The notes under the pieces: model-generated | Database searches by the model: none | The model's input: the letters and a program-made list of their open reading frames with translations, nothing else | What the model was told of the DNA's origin: nothing | In this document: positions 1-5,326 of the stretch, piece after piece | How the letters are laid out: every line of letters starts with the position of its first letter | Numbering within the stretch: position 1 is the stretch's first letter | Assembly: GCA_013151465.1 (NCBI GenBank) | Contig: JAADIF010000075.1 | Location: forward strand, 1 to 7,899 | DNA length: 7,899 bases | From: Microcaldota archaeon | GTDB taxonomy: Archaea; Aenigmatarchaeota; Aenigmatarchaeia; QMZP01; QMZT01 | Reading direction: 5' to 3' | Translations under genes and position numbers: made by a program

Positions 1-434
1 GTGAGACCAACTGCTCTTATGACTGACCCTTTCAGAAATTTTGCCTCTTTAAGATTCGAATGATCATCTTCTTTGCCTTTATCCAGACCTTCGGTTTTTT
101 CGGAAACGTCTTTGCTGGTTACGTCATCTTCTGCGTTCTTCTCTTTCTTTTTGTTCTCTGCATGTATTCTGCATTTCCTTTTTCCAGCATTCCAGCATTC
201 TTCGCATATAAGATTGGTGCAGCCGTCCTCTATACATTTTCCGCCCCATTCAAGTCTTGAACCTATCTTTTTACCGCACCTTGAACAGAATTCCATCTTC
301 TTTTCAGAAAGTATGTTATCCAGATTTTCTTTGGCATCATCAAGATTTTCCTTTATTATTTTTTCGAGATCTATGCGTTCATCTTTCATTTCATCTTCAT
401 TTCTATCCTTCTTTCTCGTTTTATTTCCGAACAT
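1..434 (-). CDS. RING-like zinc-binding protein, partial (3' end beyond window)
   Basis: The minus strand is open from an ATG at 434 to the left edge, giving 144 full codons, so the C-terminus is missing. Residues 1-47 are highly charged and probably helical. Residues 50-91 hold eight evenly arranged ligands: C50, C53, C67, C72, C77, C80, C88 and H91 (C-x2-C-x13-C-x4-C-x4-C-x2-C-x7-C-x2-H). This is enough for two zinc ions in a cross-brace or double zinc-ribbon fold. Residues 92-130 are Lys/Glu/Asp-rich and look disordered, and a more hydrophobic part begins near 133. It follows rfcS on the same strand after an 86-bp gap. GGCGGTG (444-450) lies 9 nt before the ATG and could be its ribosome site. 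TATA-like elements at about 452-457 and 480-488 suggest its own promoter. I do not recognise a named family, so its function is unknown; protein or nucleic-acid binding are both possible. Confidence 0.8.
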   Translation of the reverse strand, partial: MFGNKTRKKDRNEDEMKDERIDLEKIIKENLDDAKENLDNILSEKKMEFCSRCGKKIGSRLEWGGKCIEDGCTNLICEECWNAGKRKCRIHAENKKKEKNAEDDVTSKDVSEKTEGLDKGKEDDHSNLKEAKFLKGSVIRAVGL

Positions 435-520
435 GAGAAAATGCACCGCCCTTTATATGATTAATTATTGTTCTTTTGCGTTTTTATGAATTATCGGAAA
501 ATGGGCTTTTGCATATATTG

Positions 521-1465
521 TTATTTTCTTATAAAATGAGAAAGCAACGCCTCGAGTTGTATCTCAGGAGATCCACCCTGATCAATGCGAAATTCGTATT
601 CTGCTATTTTTTCGATAAGATCTCTTCTGAGCTCTTCGCTGATATCGATCTCAAATACCTGTCTGTATATACCCTTTATGACATCCTCTCCGGATAGGCC
701 TTGATTTATGAGCATATCGAAAAGCATTTGCCTTGCGTTCTTGAAATCCCCCGAAAGAACAGTATCAAGCATCTTTCTTATATCTTCCGGCCGTGCCTGT
801 GCAACTGTTTCATACAAGCGTTCGGCCGTAATTTTACCAAGTGCGCTCGTCGCCTGTAAGATGTTTGTTGCGGTTCGAAGGTCTCCGCCTGTTATTTCAT
901 ATAAAGCCTTATAAGCGCTATCATCGATATGAAGTCCTTCTGCATTTGCAATACGTTGCATATAATCCTTTACATCGTTTTCAGAAAGCCGTTTGAACCT
1001 GAAAACGGCGCATCTTGATTGTATCGGCTCTATTATATGGCTTGAATAGTTGCAGGAAAGTATGAATCTGCAAACTCCTGCATATTTCTCCATAGTTCTT
1101 CTCAATGCCTGTTGGGCTTCAGGCGTAAGCGCATCCGACTCGTCGAGGAAGACTATCTTAAAATCATGGCCAAGAGGCATAGTCCTTGCAAAGTCTTTTA
1201 TCTTGCCGCGGACGACATTTATTCCCCTTTCATCTGATGCATTTGTTTCCTGGAAGTTTTCTTTCCACTGATTTCCAAAAAGCTCTTTTGCAAGAGCAAG
1301 GGCGATAGTCGTCTTGCCAACGCCGGCAGGACCGGCGAACATCATATTAGGTATCGAACCCTTCTTTACCCATGCCATAAGGCGTTCGATCACATGCTTT
1401 TGTCCTACAACCTCAGAAAGCTTCTGAGGACGGTATTTCTCTGTCCATAATTCGATATCTACCAT
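521..1465 (-). CDS. rfcS: Replication factor C small subunit (clamp loader ATPase)
   Basis: This is the small subunit of the archaeal clamp loader, which with the large subunit uses ATP to open the PCNA ring and place it on primed DNA. The 314-residue length is normal for the family. Visible motifs are the N-terminal WTEKYRP box (7-13), Walker A GPAGVGKT (45-52), Walker B with DESD (108-111), the sensor-1 region around N139, the arginine-finger SRC motif (150-152) and sensor-2 GGDLR (193-197). The helical C-terminal collar domain (about 230-314) is complete. No intein interrupts Walker A, although RFC genes are a frequent intein site in archaea. The ATG at 1465 begins the family-typical N-terminus and is preceded by a weak GGATGAG. 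A clear TATA element at 1525-1532 suggests transcription independent of the upstream ubiquitin-like gene. The large subunit is not in the window. Confidence 0.97.
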   Translation of the reverse strand: MVDIELWTEKYRPQKLSEVVGQKHVIERLMAWVKKGSIPNMMFAGPAGVGKTTIALALAKELFGNQWKENFQETNASDERGINVVRGKIKDFARTMPLGHDFKIVFLDESDALTPEAQQALRRTMEKYAGVCRFILSCNYSSHIIEPIQSRCAVFRFKRLSENDVKDYMQRIANAEGLHIDDSAYKALYEITGGDLRTATNILQATSALGKITAERLYETVAQARPEDIRKMLDTVLSGDFKNARQMLFDMLINQGLSGEDVIKGIYRQVFEIDISEELRRDLIEKIAEYEFRIDQGGSPEIQLEALLSHFIRK

Positions 1466-1524
1466 AATATCTCATCCAATCTGCATACTTTAACGAAATG
1501 TTACTTTTAGAATAGGTAAGAATG

Positions 1525-1536
1525 ATTTATAAGCGA
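1525..1536 (-). promoter_or_regulatory. Promoter of rfcS: BRE-like TCGC plus TATA box TTATAAAT
   Basis: On the minus strand the sequence reads TCGCTTATAAAT, a good archaeal TATA box. It lies in the 76-bp gap after the ubiquitin-like gene. A start of transcription about 25 bp downstream (near 1503) would leave a leader of roughly 40 nt before the rfcS ATG. The identical 12-mer recurs at 4291-4302. Confidence 0.6.
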
Positions 1537-1541
1537 TTTTC

Positions 1542-1742
1542 CTATCCACCTGACACTATCTTAAGGACAGTCAAAGTATCTCCATCGCTGACTTCTTCGT
1601 CGTCTGCTATTATCTTTCCGTTCCTTTTCACTATCACGGTTTCTGCATTTATTTCACCCTTTGAGAGTATATCAAGAACGGTATCTCCGCGTACGAAGGG
1701 TATCTCACGCTCATTCTCAGATTCTATTAAGATTACTGCCAT
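1542..1742 (-). CDS. Ubiquitin-like MoaD/ThiS/SAMP-family small protein ending in Gly-Gly
   Basis: This 66-residue protein has the beta-grasp pattern of the MoaD/ThiS/Urm1 families: a first strand (AVILIES), a second strand (REIPFV), a helix starting at TVLDIL, the NGKII turn and strand, then EEVSDGDTLTVL, and the exposed C-terminal tail VSGG. Such proteins are adenylated at the terminal glycine by an E1-like enzyme. They then act as sulphur carriers (tRNA thiolation, molybdopterin, thiamine) or as archaeal SAMP modifiers attached to lysines. The sequence alone does not decide between these roles, and no E1-like or thiamine/molybdopterin gene is present here. The start is ATG 1742, about 5 nt after GGGTGG. 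A second ATG at 1745 overlaps the upstream TAA stop (TAATG). Either way translation is probably coupled to the upstream gene for the secreted transglutaminase-like protein. Confidence 0.88.
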   Translation of the reverse strand: MAVILIESENEREIPFVRGDTVLDILSKGEINAETVIVKRNGKIIADDEEVSDGDTLTVLKIVSGG

Positions 1743-1744
1743 CA

Positions 1745-3592
1745 TTACCACCCTGTCATTTCCTTTATCATATCACCAAGCCACATTAGGAAATCTGTTA
1801 TGATGTTTAATATGTCTTTTGCATGCTCTGTCATAACTCTCTGTGGCGTCATGACGTTCACCGATTCTATCCTTCCGTCTTCATATTTATCAGAAAATAA
1901 CGTTATTGCTATATCATTCTTGCCCTCGTTGGAGAATGTTACATTAAAAGAGAGCACTCTTCTTGAATTGCTCAGTATGGAGAATGCCTCTTTTTTTTCG
2001 TAATCTCCCATTTTAAGGACAACGGTTCCGTGATTTGTGGAGTTCGAAAAAATGGTTACGTTTATGAGTTCCGATTCTCCGAGATTGACGGCGTGCAGAA
2101 CGTCCACGTTTTTTATTTCCATCGATCTTTTGCGTACGACTTTTATTTGCCTTCTTTCAAGATCTGTACCTTCAGCAAACACTATGAGTTCATATTCACC
2201 CGGCATCGTGGGAGAATCAAATGTGAAATGCACCTTTCCGCCTTTGCTCATCCCGCTTTTTACGATGCCTGCAAATTCTGCATAAATAATTCCATCAAAC
2301 CCGTTCACGGATGCTGTCATATCAAAACTTTTTCCAGCGATGACGCTTTCTGGAAATGAAAGGAATATATCCTTCCTATTTCCTGTACCTTCTATTGAAA
2401 CGGTAACCACACTTTTTGTGCCTTCCGATGTCGATATTACGATAGGGCATGAATATCTTGTGAACATTGATGCTATTTTCGGCGACCTGAAAAAGAAAAA
2501 TTCAGTTGTATTGCTGCAGAAGGATATGTTTTTTTCATCTGAAATGAAATCGAGAAGAGGTTTTCCGTTTTCTCCAAGGCAGCTTGTTGCCGTCAGTGTG
2601 CCCTGGTAGCAGGTCTTGCTGGTCAATGAAACTTTGATCGCATTTGCAGATGATTCTCTCATCTTTTCAGAAAGAGGCAATGCATATGCATCTGTAATGT
2701 TCTTTTCTGTATAGTTTGCAATATCAAGTTTCATTTCGCCCTTTGACCAAACTATCTTGTAACCAGAACCTGAACTTTCGACGTATTCGGTATTATTCGA
2801 ATCCGGGAGAGCCACAAATTCTATGTGCAGGGCATCGAGAGGATATTCAAGCCATGTGGGATCCATTTCCATTATTTCATCTTCATCTGTATACACCCTT
2901 ACCCATGCATGCGATTCCCACTTATCGCCGGTATATGCCCACCCGGCAGCATACCATGCGTTGTAATCAATGGAGCGAAGAAGCGAGACTGCAAGATTCG
3001 AGTATTCGTCGCAAACGCCCCGCCGGTTGTTGATTACCCATGTTGCCGGTTTTGACACCTCACTATATTTGGTATCATACAACAGAATGCTGTGCACCCA
3101 GTCGTTGACCGCAAAGATGCTTTCTATGTCATTATCTGCTTTCAGGCGAAACGCCGCGTCCATTATAGTTTCATCTGGTCTTATGAGATCTGTGAGAGGC
3201 GGAGTCTTTCTTTTCTCGCGAACACTGCCTCTTCCGGTCGCTACATTAAATTTGATGAGATAATCGAGTTTCTTTCCGACAGGCGGTTTTATCCATTTCA
3301 GATTCAGCATGCGGTTGCCCCATCCATCCCGTGTTACGTTATATTCGTCAGGACCTTCGACAAGAGTTATTTCACCGACTTGTCTCTCATTTGTCTGAGG
3401 CATGTTGAGATGTAGAGTAAGAAGGTTTGAAAATGCGTTGTCAGATTCCGCATCAAGTGTTATCGAGCCGCTCTTCTCGATGCTTACATATGCGCTGTCT
3501 ATGATGCGAGGATTTAACTCTTCTGCGCAGGCAGTGGCAGAAAACACCAATACTGCAGCCAAACATACAAACAAAAAAATGTATTCTCTCAT
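1745..3592 (-). CDS. Secreted transglutaminase-like (papain-fold) protein with C-terminal Ig/adhesion-type domains
   Basis: This is a predicted extracellular protein of 615 residues, or 626 from an upstream ATG at 3625; residue numbers here use the longer form. ATG 3592 (residue 12) is preferred because it gives a compact signal peptide (Arg, hydrophobic core, A-C-A cleavage near residue 34) and a TATA-like CATATAAC (about 3631-3638) lies about 43 bp upstream. A transglutaminase-like core spans about 155-265 with an intact triad: C205 in RRGVCDEY, H239 in SHAWV and D255 in MDPTW. Residues about 420-498 and 502-592 look like beta-sandwich Ig/CARDB-like domains. The protein ends in an amphipathic helix (about 598-622), not a convincing membrane anchor. 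Many N-x-S/T sequons (such as N96, N304, N309, N366, N522, N528 and N561) fit a glycosylated surface protein. Archaeal members may be proteases, amidases or cross-linkers; the substrate is unknown. Its stop overlaps the next gene. Confidence 0.88.
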   Translation of the reverse strand: MREYIFLFVCLAAVLVFSATACAEELNPRIIDSAYVSIEKSGSITLDAESDNAFSNLLTLHLNMPQTNERQVGEITLVEGPDEYNVTRDGWGNRMLNLKWIKPPVGKKLDYLIKFNVATGRGSVREKRKTPPLTDLIRPDETIMDAAFRLKADNDIESIFAVNDWVHSILLYDTKYSEVSKPATWVINNRRGVCDEYSNLAVSLLRSIDYNAWYAAGWAYTGDKWESHAWVRVYTDEDEIMEMDPTWLEYPLDALHIEFVALPDSNNTEYVESSGSGYKIVWSKGEMKLDIANYTEKNITDAYALPLSEKMRESSANAIKVSLTSKTCYQGTLTATSCLGENGKPLLDFISDEKNISFCSNTTEFFFFRSPKIASMFTRYSCPIVISTSEGTKSVVTVSIEGTGNRKDIFLSFPESVIAGKSFDMTASVNGFDGIIYAEFAGIVKSGMSKGGKVHFTFDSPTMPGEYELIVFAEGTDLERRQIKVVRKRSMEIKNVDVLHAVNLGESELINVTIFSNSTNHGTVVLKMGDYEKKEAFSILSNSRRVLSFNVTFSNEGKNDIAITLFSDKYEDGRIESVNVMTPQRVMTEHAKDILNIITDFLMWLGDMIKEMTGW

Positions 3593-3687
3593 TATTATTA
3601 GATGGTTTTTCTTATTATTATGCATAAGCTTGTTATATGATTTTGTTTTTCCTGACTGATGGTCGGCAAACCCTGCAAGTTTTTTTC

Positions 3688-3702
3688 AATCTGCAGCAGA
3701 TT
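3688..3702. repeat. 15-nt near-perfect palindrome (7-bp arms)
   Basis: AATCTGC-A-GCAGATT is an exact inverted repeat with one central base. It lies about 50 bp upstream of the TATA-like box of the transglutaminase-like gene and is flanked by a run of seven T (plus strand). Its position suits an operator. On neither strand is it followed by a T-run, so it is not an intrinsic terminator. Confidence 0.4.
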
Positions 3703-3713
3703 AGAATGTTACG

Positions 3714-3776
3714 ACAAAGTGTGCAGTCATCACAGTTGAATAACTGAATGTTCTGGTCCTCTCAAGCTGCCTTTGT
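3714..3776 (-). other. Branched stem-loop, possible small structured RNA
   Basis: ACAAAG (3714-3719) pairs with CTTTGT (3771-3776). After a 3-nt bulge, GCAG (3723-3726) pairs with CTGC (3767-3770). Inside, CAGTT (3733-3737) pairs with AACTG (3742-3746) around a GAAT loop. A minus-strand TATA-like element at about 3804-3812 would place transcription start near 3782, just at the base of this structure, so minus is the more likely strand. No known RNA family was recognised. No box C/D arrangement is complete: GTGATGA occurs on minus at 3733-3727, but no CTGA follows nearby. Confidence 0.3.
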
Positions 3777-3793
3777 GTCTGATGATTATATTT

Positions 3794-3803
3794 TGTCATG
3801 ACA
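3794..3803. promoter_or_regulatory. 10-bp palindrome TGTCATGACA beside a TATA-like element (possible operator)
   Basis: TGTCATGACA is self-complementary. It directly abuts ATAAATTTAT, itself a near-symmetrical AT-rich element that could act as a TATA box in either direction. A half-site-like TTGACA follows at 3812-3817. The regulator and target are unknown. Confidence 0.25.
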
Positions 3804-3864
3804 TAAATTTATTGACATTAGATTTCGACGAAAGTCAAATAAAGAGCAACGAATTAAAACATCG

Positions 3865-3886
3865 AAATAAAAAATAAGAAAAAAGC
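3865..3886 (-). terminator. T-rich terminator after the 62-residue gene
   Basis: On the minus strand, two T6 tracts sit about 35-55 nt after the stop codon of the 62-residue gene (GCTTTTTTCTTATTTTTTATTTCG region). Oligo-T stretches of this kind are the usual archaeal intrinsic termination signal. No strong stem precedes them, which archaeal RNA polymerase does not need. Confidence 0.55.
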
Positions 3887-3919
3887 CAGCTCTGCGCAAT
3901 CAGTGCATGTTTATCACAT

Positions 3920-4108
3920 TTATTTTTTATAATTTTCACTTACTGTATCTGCAACATCTCGTGCAACATCGGCGGGTAACCTGCCTGTCTCGTATGCAAT
4001 TTTTTGTGCCATATCAGCAAGATCTTTATATTGACTAGGAGTCACATTCCCATTAAGTGCTTGATCGTATAAAATGCTATTCCCTCTAAAAAGATCACGA
4101 AGACCCAT
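3920..4108 (-). CDS. Small conserved-looking hypothetical protein, 62 residues, strong expression signals
   Basis: I do not recognise this protein. It is soluble, mostly helical in appearance and close to neutral, with no cysteine, signal peptide or membrane segment. After a short N-terminus (MGLRDLFRGN) come two or three predicted helices, starting near TPSQYKDLADMAQKIAY (23-39) and LPADVARDVADTVSENY (44-60), ending in two lysines. The gene is convincing because of its signals: AAGGAGGTG (4114-4122) sits 5 nt before the ATG, a TATA box TTTATATA (4150-4157) lies about 25 bp before the presumed transcription start near 4128, and a T-rich terminator follows the stop. It stands alone, with about 310 bp of gene-free sequence on each side. 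The signals suggest strong, independent expression and perhaps an abundant small protein. An overlapping 80-codon frame on the same strand (4042-4284) lacks such signals. Confidence 0.75.
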   Translation of the reverse strand: MGLRDLFRGNSILYDQALNGNVTPSQYKDLADMAQKIAYETGRLPADVARDVADTVSENYKK

Positions 4109-4113
4109 GTCAA

Positions 4114-4122
4114 CACCTCCTT
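4114..4122 (-). promoter_or_regulatory. Near-perfect Shine-Dalgarno sequence of the 62-residue gene
   Basis: The minus strand reads AAGGAGGTG, 5 nt before the ATG. It is much stronger than any other ribosome site in the window, where most genes are leaderless or have weak sites. Confidence 0.8.
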
Positions 4123-4146
4123 AAAATAATAAGATAATAGATAGTT

Positions 4147-4159
4147 AAATATATAAATT
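4147..4159 (-). promoter_or_regulatory. TATA-box promoter of the 62-residue gene
   Basis: The minus strand reads AATTTATATATTT. With a start about 25 bp downstream (near 4128) the transcript would have a leader of about 20 nt, just long enough to carry the ribosome site. Confidence 0.65.
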
Positions 4160-4196
4160 CTCATGTTGCCAAGAACTTTGGGAATAATATATTTAT

Positions 4197-4223
4197 GAGC
4201 GTGTCCGACTAATCGGGGCGCTC
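4197..4223. other. Stem-loop GAGCG/CGCTC with inner CCGA/TCGG
   Basis: GAGCG (4197-4201) pairs with CGCTC (4219-4223), and CCGA (4205-4208) pairs with TCGG (4213-4216) around a CTAA loop. A 3-nt by 2-nt internal loop separates the two helices. It sits between the TATA box of the 62-residue gene and a second upstream minus-strand TATA element, so it would fall in a longer leader or a separate small RNA if that promoter is used. No T-run follows on either strand. Confidence 0.35.
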
Positions 4224-4290
4224 TGTATGAAAATGATATGTTTCTTATATATGATGTTTCCTCATTTTTGCGCTTTTCTGTCACTGAATT

Positions 4291-4302
4291 ATTTATAAGC
4301 GA
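4291..4302 (-). promoter_or_regulatory. Second minus-strand BRE/TATA element, identical to that of rfcS
   Basis: TCGCTTATAAAT on the minus strand matches the rfcS promoter 12-mer exactly. The predicted transcription start is near 4269. No credible gene begins there; the next gene on this strand is the 62-residue one, 160 nt downstream and with its own TATA box. Confidence 0.35.
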
Positions 4303-4417
4303 ACCAAACGCCGATTCTCCACCTGTCAGAATAAGATAACCAGTTACACCATGTAAATGCTACTATGGATTCCAACGGTATGTGTTACGGGGTTTATCTC
4401 CTAATCTAAACCTTAAT

Positions 4418-4741
4418 CTATATCCTCTTATTTTCTCTAATTGACCTGCACACCTTGCAGAAAATCTCATCTTTCTCGGCTTCGCTCAATTCTCCGAGCG
4501 CAAGCTGCCTTGTCAGCTCACCTATCAGGTCAAGCGTCTTTTCATCCTTTTCAAGAAGCTCAAACCTGCTTCCGCGAAGAGAGCGTTTGTATTGCGATAT
4601 TGCCGGCTGCGTCATCTCAAGTATCTCTGCAATCTTAGTCTGCGAAAGCTTGTAATCTGTAAGCATCTTTCTTGCCATGACAGCCTTCACTACAGGCAGT
4701 ATATCACCCACAAATGTCATGCAAAAAGGTTTCATGGTCAT
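4418..4741 (-). CDS. HTH transcriptional regulator, COG2522-like
   Basis: This 107-residue protein is a predicted DNA-binding regulator of an archaeal family known mainly from genomes. The N-terminal MKPFC-x11-VVKAVMARKM region matches the family's usual start (MK-P-C followed by a LP-R-A-type helix). The helix-turn-helix spans about 33-55, with recognition helix around TQPAISQYKRS (44-54). The C-terminus carries C95-x2-C98 followed by R-x-I-R, which with C7 could bind a metal; this is inference. The start is ATG 4741, about 24 bp after a TATA box (4762-4769), so the message is probably leaderless; ATG 4735 would remove two residues. It lies 40 bp after rnp4 on the same strand. Its targets are unknown. 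Confidence 0.88.
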   Translation of the reverse strand: MTMKPFCMTFVGDILPVVKAVMARKMLTDYKLSQTKIAEILEMTQPAISQYKRSLRGSRFELLEKDEKTLDLIGELTRQLALGELSEAEKDEIFCKVCRSIRENKRI

Positions 4742-4757
4742 CTTTTGTTTTTATTGC

Positions 4758-4769
4758 TTAAAAATATAA
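4758..4769 (-). promoter_or_regulatory. TATA box of the COG2522-like regulator gene
   Basis: The minus strand reads TTATATTTTTAA in the 40-bp gap after rnp4. The TATA core centre is about 24-25 bp before ATG 4741, which suggests a leaderless transcript even though readthrough from rnp4 is possible. Confidence 0.5.
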
Positions 4770-4781
4770 CGATGTTATAAC

Positions 4782-5117
4782 TCATTTGTACGGATACCTT
4801 CTGGAAAAACCGCATCGAAGGCACGTTATGACAACATTTTTCTTTTGCGAATCGATGCGCACCCTCGAACTTGAACCGGGAACAAGATACGCACCGCATT
4901 TCTTGCAGAATCTCATCTTCAGACGCCGCGGGATGCTGACATTGCATTTCATGCCGACCTTTCTTGCAATATGTATATAACGCTTCGAAAGATCGGGATT
5001 TTCATGATAACGCCTTTCCGCCTCTGAGAACAATATATCTATCCGCTCGCGGGCTATCTTCTGATGCATCTTTGCCATAGCATTAGCTTTTCTTTTCCTG
5101 TTCATGTTCTTTGCCAT
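4782..5117 (-). CDS. rnp4: RNase P protein component 4 (Rpp21/Rpr2)
   Basis: This is a protein subunit of archaeal RNase P, which pairs with Rpp29 on the specificity part of the RNA and helps remove 5' leaders from pre-tRNAs. The 111-residue length is normal. A basic N-terminus (1-22) is followed by the family helix IARERIDILFSEAERRY (21-37), then the IPRRLKMRFCKKCGAYLVPG segment (62-81). The zinc ribbon has ligands C71, C74, C99 and C102, and the protein ends in the typical RRYPYK. The ATG at 5117 follows AAGGAT by about 5 nt. The TATA element at 5152-5161 would start transcription near 5131, giving a short leader. TCCTTTAAGGA (5123-5133) is a small dyad overlapping that ribosome site. It is divergent from tRNA-Pro and lies close to rnp2, another RNase P subunit gene. 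Confidence 0.95.
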   Translation of the reverse strand: MAKNMNRKRKANAMAKMHQKIARERIDILFSEAERRYHENPDLSKRYIHIARKVGMKCNVSIPRRLKMRFCKKCGAYLVPGSSSRVRIDSQKKNVVITCLRCGFSRRYPYK

Positions 5118-5151
5118 TATTATCCTTTAAGGAATATGATTTAAGAGTTGC

Positions 5152-5161
5152 AAATATATTT
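5152..5161. promoter_or_regulatory. Palindromic TATA element shared by rnp4 (minus) and tRNA-Pro (plus)
   Basis: AAATATATTT is a perfect 10-bp palindrome in the 73-bp gap between the divergent genes. About 25 bp to the left lies the expected start of rnp4 (near 5131). About 25 bp to the right lies 5182, a few bases before tRNA position 1 (5191). A second AT-rich element (ATTATAATTTAA, 5173-5184) could instead belong to the tRNA, but is closer than usual. Confidence 0.45.
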
Positions 5162-5190
5162 AACGCTTTCCCATTATAATTTAACACACC

Positions 5191-5264
5191 GGGGGATTGG
5201 TGTAGCTTGGTTAGCATCGGAGCTTTGGGAGCTTCAGACCTGAGTTCAAATCTCAGATCCCCCA
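5191..5264 (+). tRNA. tRNA-Pro, anticodon UGG
   Basis: A complete cloverleaf is visible. The acceptor stem GGGGGAT (5191-5197) pairs with ATCCCCC (5257-5263). The D arm is GTGT/GCAT with the GG pair in its loop. The anticodon stem GGAGC/GCTTC encloses loop TTTGGGA with anticodon TGG (5226-5228) and G37, as expected for proline. The variable loop is AGAC and the T arm is CTGAG-TTCAAAT-CTCAG. The discriminator base is A73 (5264). No CCA is encoded and there is no intron, so CCA must be added after transcription. The D stem relies on two wobble pairs. A pyrimidine-rich stretch follows (5265-5277). Confidence 0.97.
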
Positions 5265-5297
5265 TCTATCTTCTTTGATGCCACAGATATGAAGCGA

Positions 5298-5306
5298 TAT
5301 ATAAAT
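5298..5306 (+). promoter_or_regulatory. TATA box of rnp2
   Basis: GCGATATATAAATG on plus. The TATA core TATATAAAT is centred about 25 bp before ATG 5327, so the transcript should begin at or within a base or two of the start codon. There is no ribosome site, which agrees with a leaderless message. Confidence 0.65.
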
Positions 5307-5326
5307 GATTCAGACAATTCCTACTT

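Larger units (their letters stand above)
3593..3919. other. Gene-free stretch with several dyad symmetries
   Basis: No convincing coding frame is seen on either strand. From left to right it holds the upstream region of the transglutaminase-like gene (TATA-like CATATAAC, about 3631-3638), a 15-nt palindrome (3688-3702), a branched inverted repeat (3714-3776), the 10-bp palindrome TGTCATGACA (3794-3803) next to an AT-rich TATA-like element (about 3804-3812), a TTTCGACGAAA dyad (3823-3833), and the T-rich terminator of the 62-residue gene (3865-3886). Confidence 0.6.
4109..4417. other. Gene-free stretch upstream of the 62-residue gene
   Basis: No convincing coding frame is seen. It holds the ribosome site (4114-4122) and TATA box (4150-4157) of the 62-residue gene, a stem-loop (4197-4223), a second minus-strand TATA element identical to that of rfcS (4291-4302), and a short direct repeat TAATCTA (4402-4408 and 4414-4420) overlapping the end of the regulator gene. 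Confidence 0.6.

Noticed and set aside
73..489. 138-codon plus-strand frame
   Set aside because: It is the antisense shadow of the minus-strand zinc protein, whose frame shows ordered Cys/His ligands; the plus-strand product is Ser/Phe-rich as expected of an antisense reading.
521..1465. Intein or split in rfcS
   Set aside because: The frame is continuous, of normal length, and has an uninterrupted Walker A motif.
3727..3785. Possible box C/D guide RNA (GTGATGA on minus; CTGATGA on plus)
   Set aside because: No matching D box (CTGA) lies at a suitable distance downstream on the same strand for either C-like box.
4042..4284. 80-codon minus-strand frame starting with GTG, partly overlapping the 62-residue gene in another frame
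   Set aside because: It has no ribosome site and its low-complexity aromatic content looks random. The overlapping 62-residue frame has full expression signals.
4738..4947. 69-codon minus-strand frame inside rnp4
   Set aside because: It lies in another frame of the clearly coding rnp4 gene.
5191..5264. tRNA-Pro as an integration site for a mobile element
   Set aside because: There is no integrase, no repeated tRNA 3' end in the window, and the flanking genes are core RNase P genes.
5083..5265. 60-codon minus-strand frame running across the tRNA-Pro gene
   Set aside because: It is antisense to a well-formed tRNA and enters rnp4, so it is a by-product of both.
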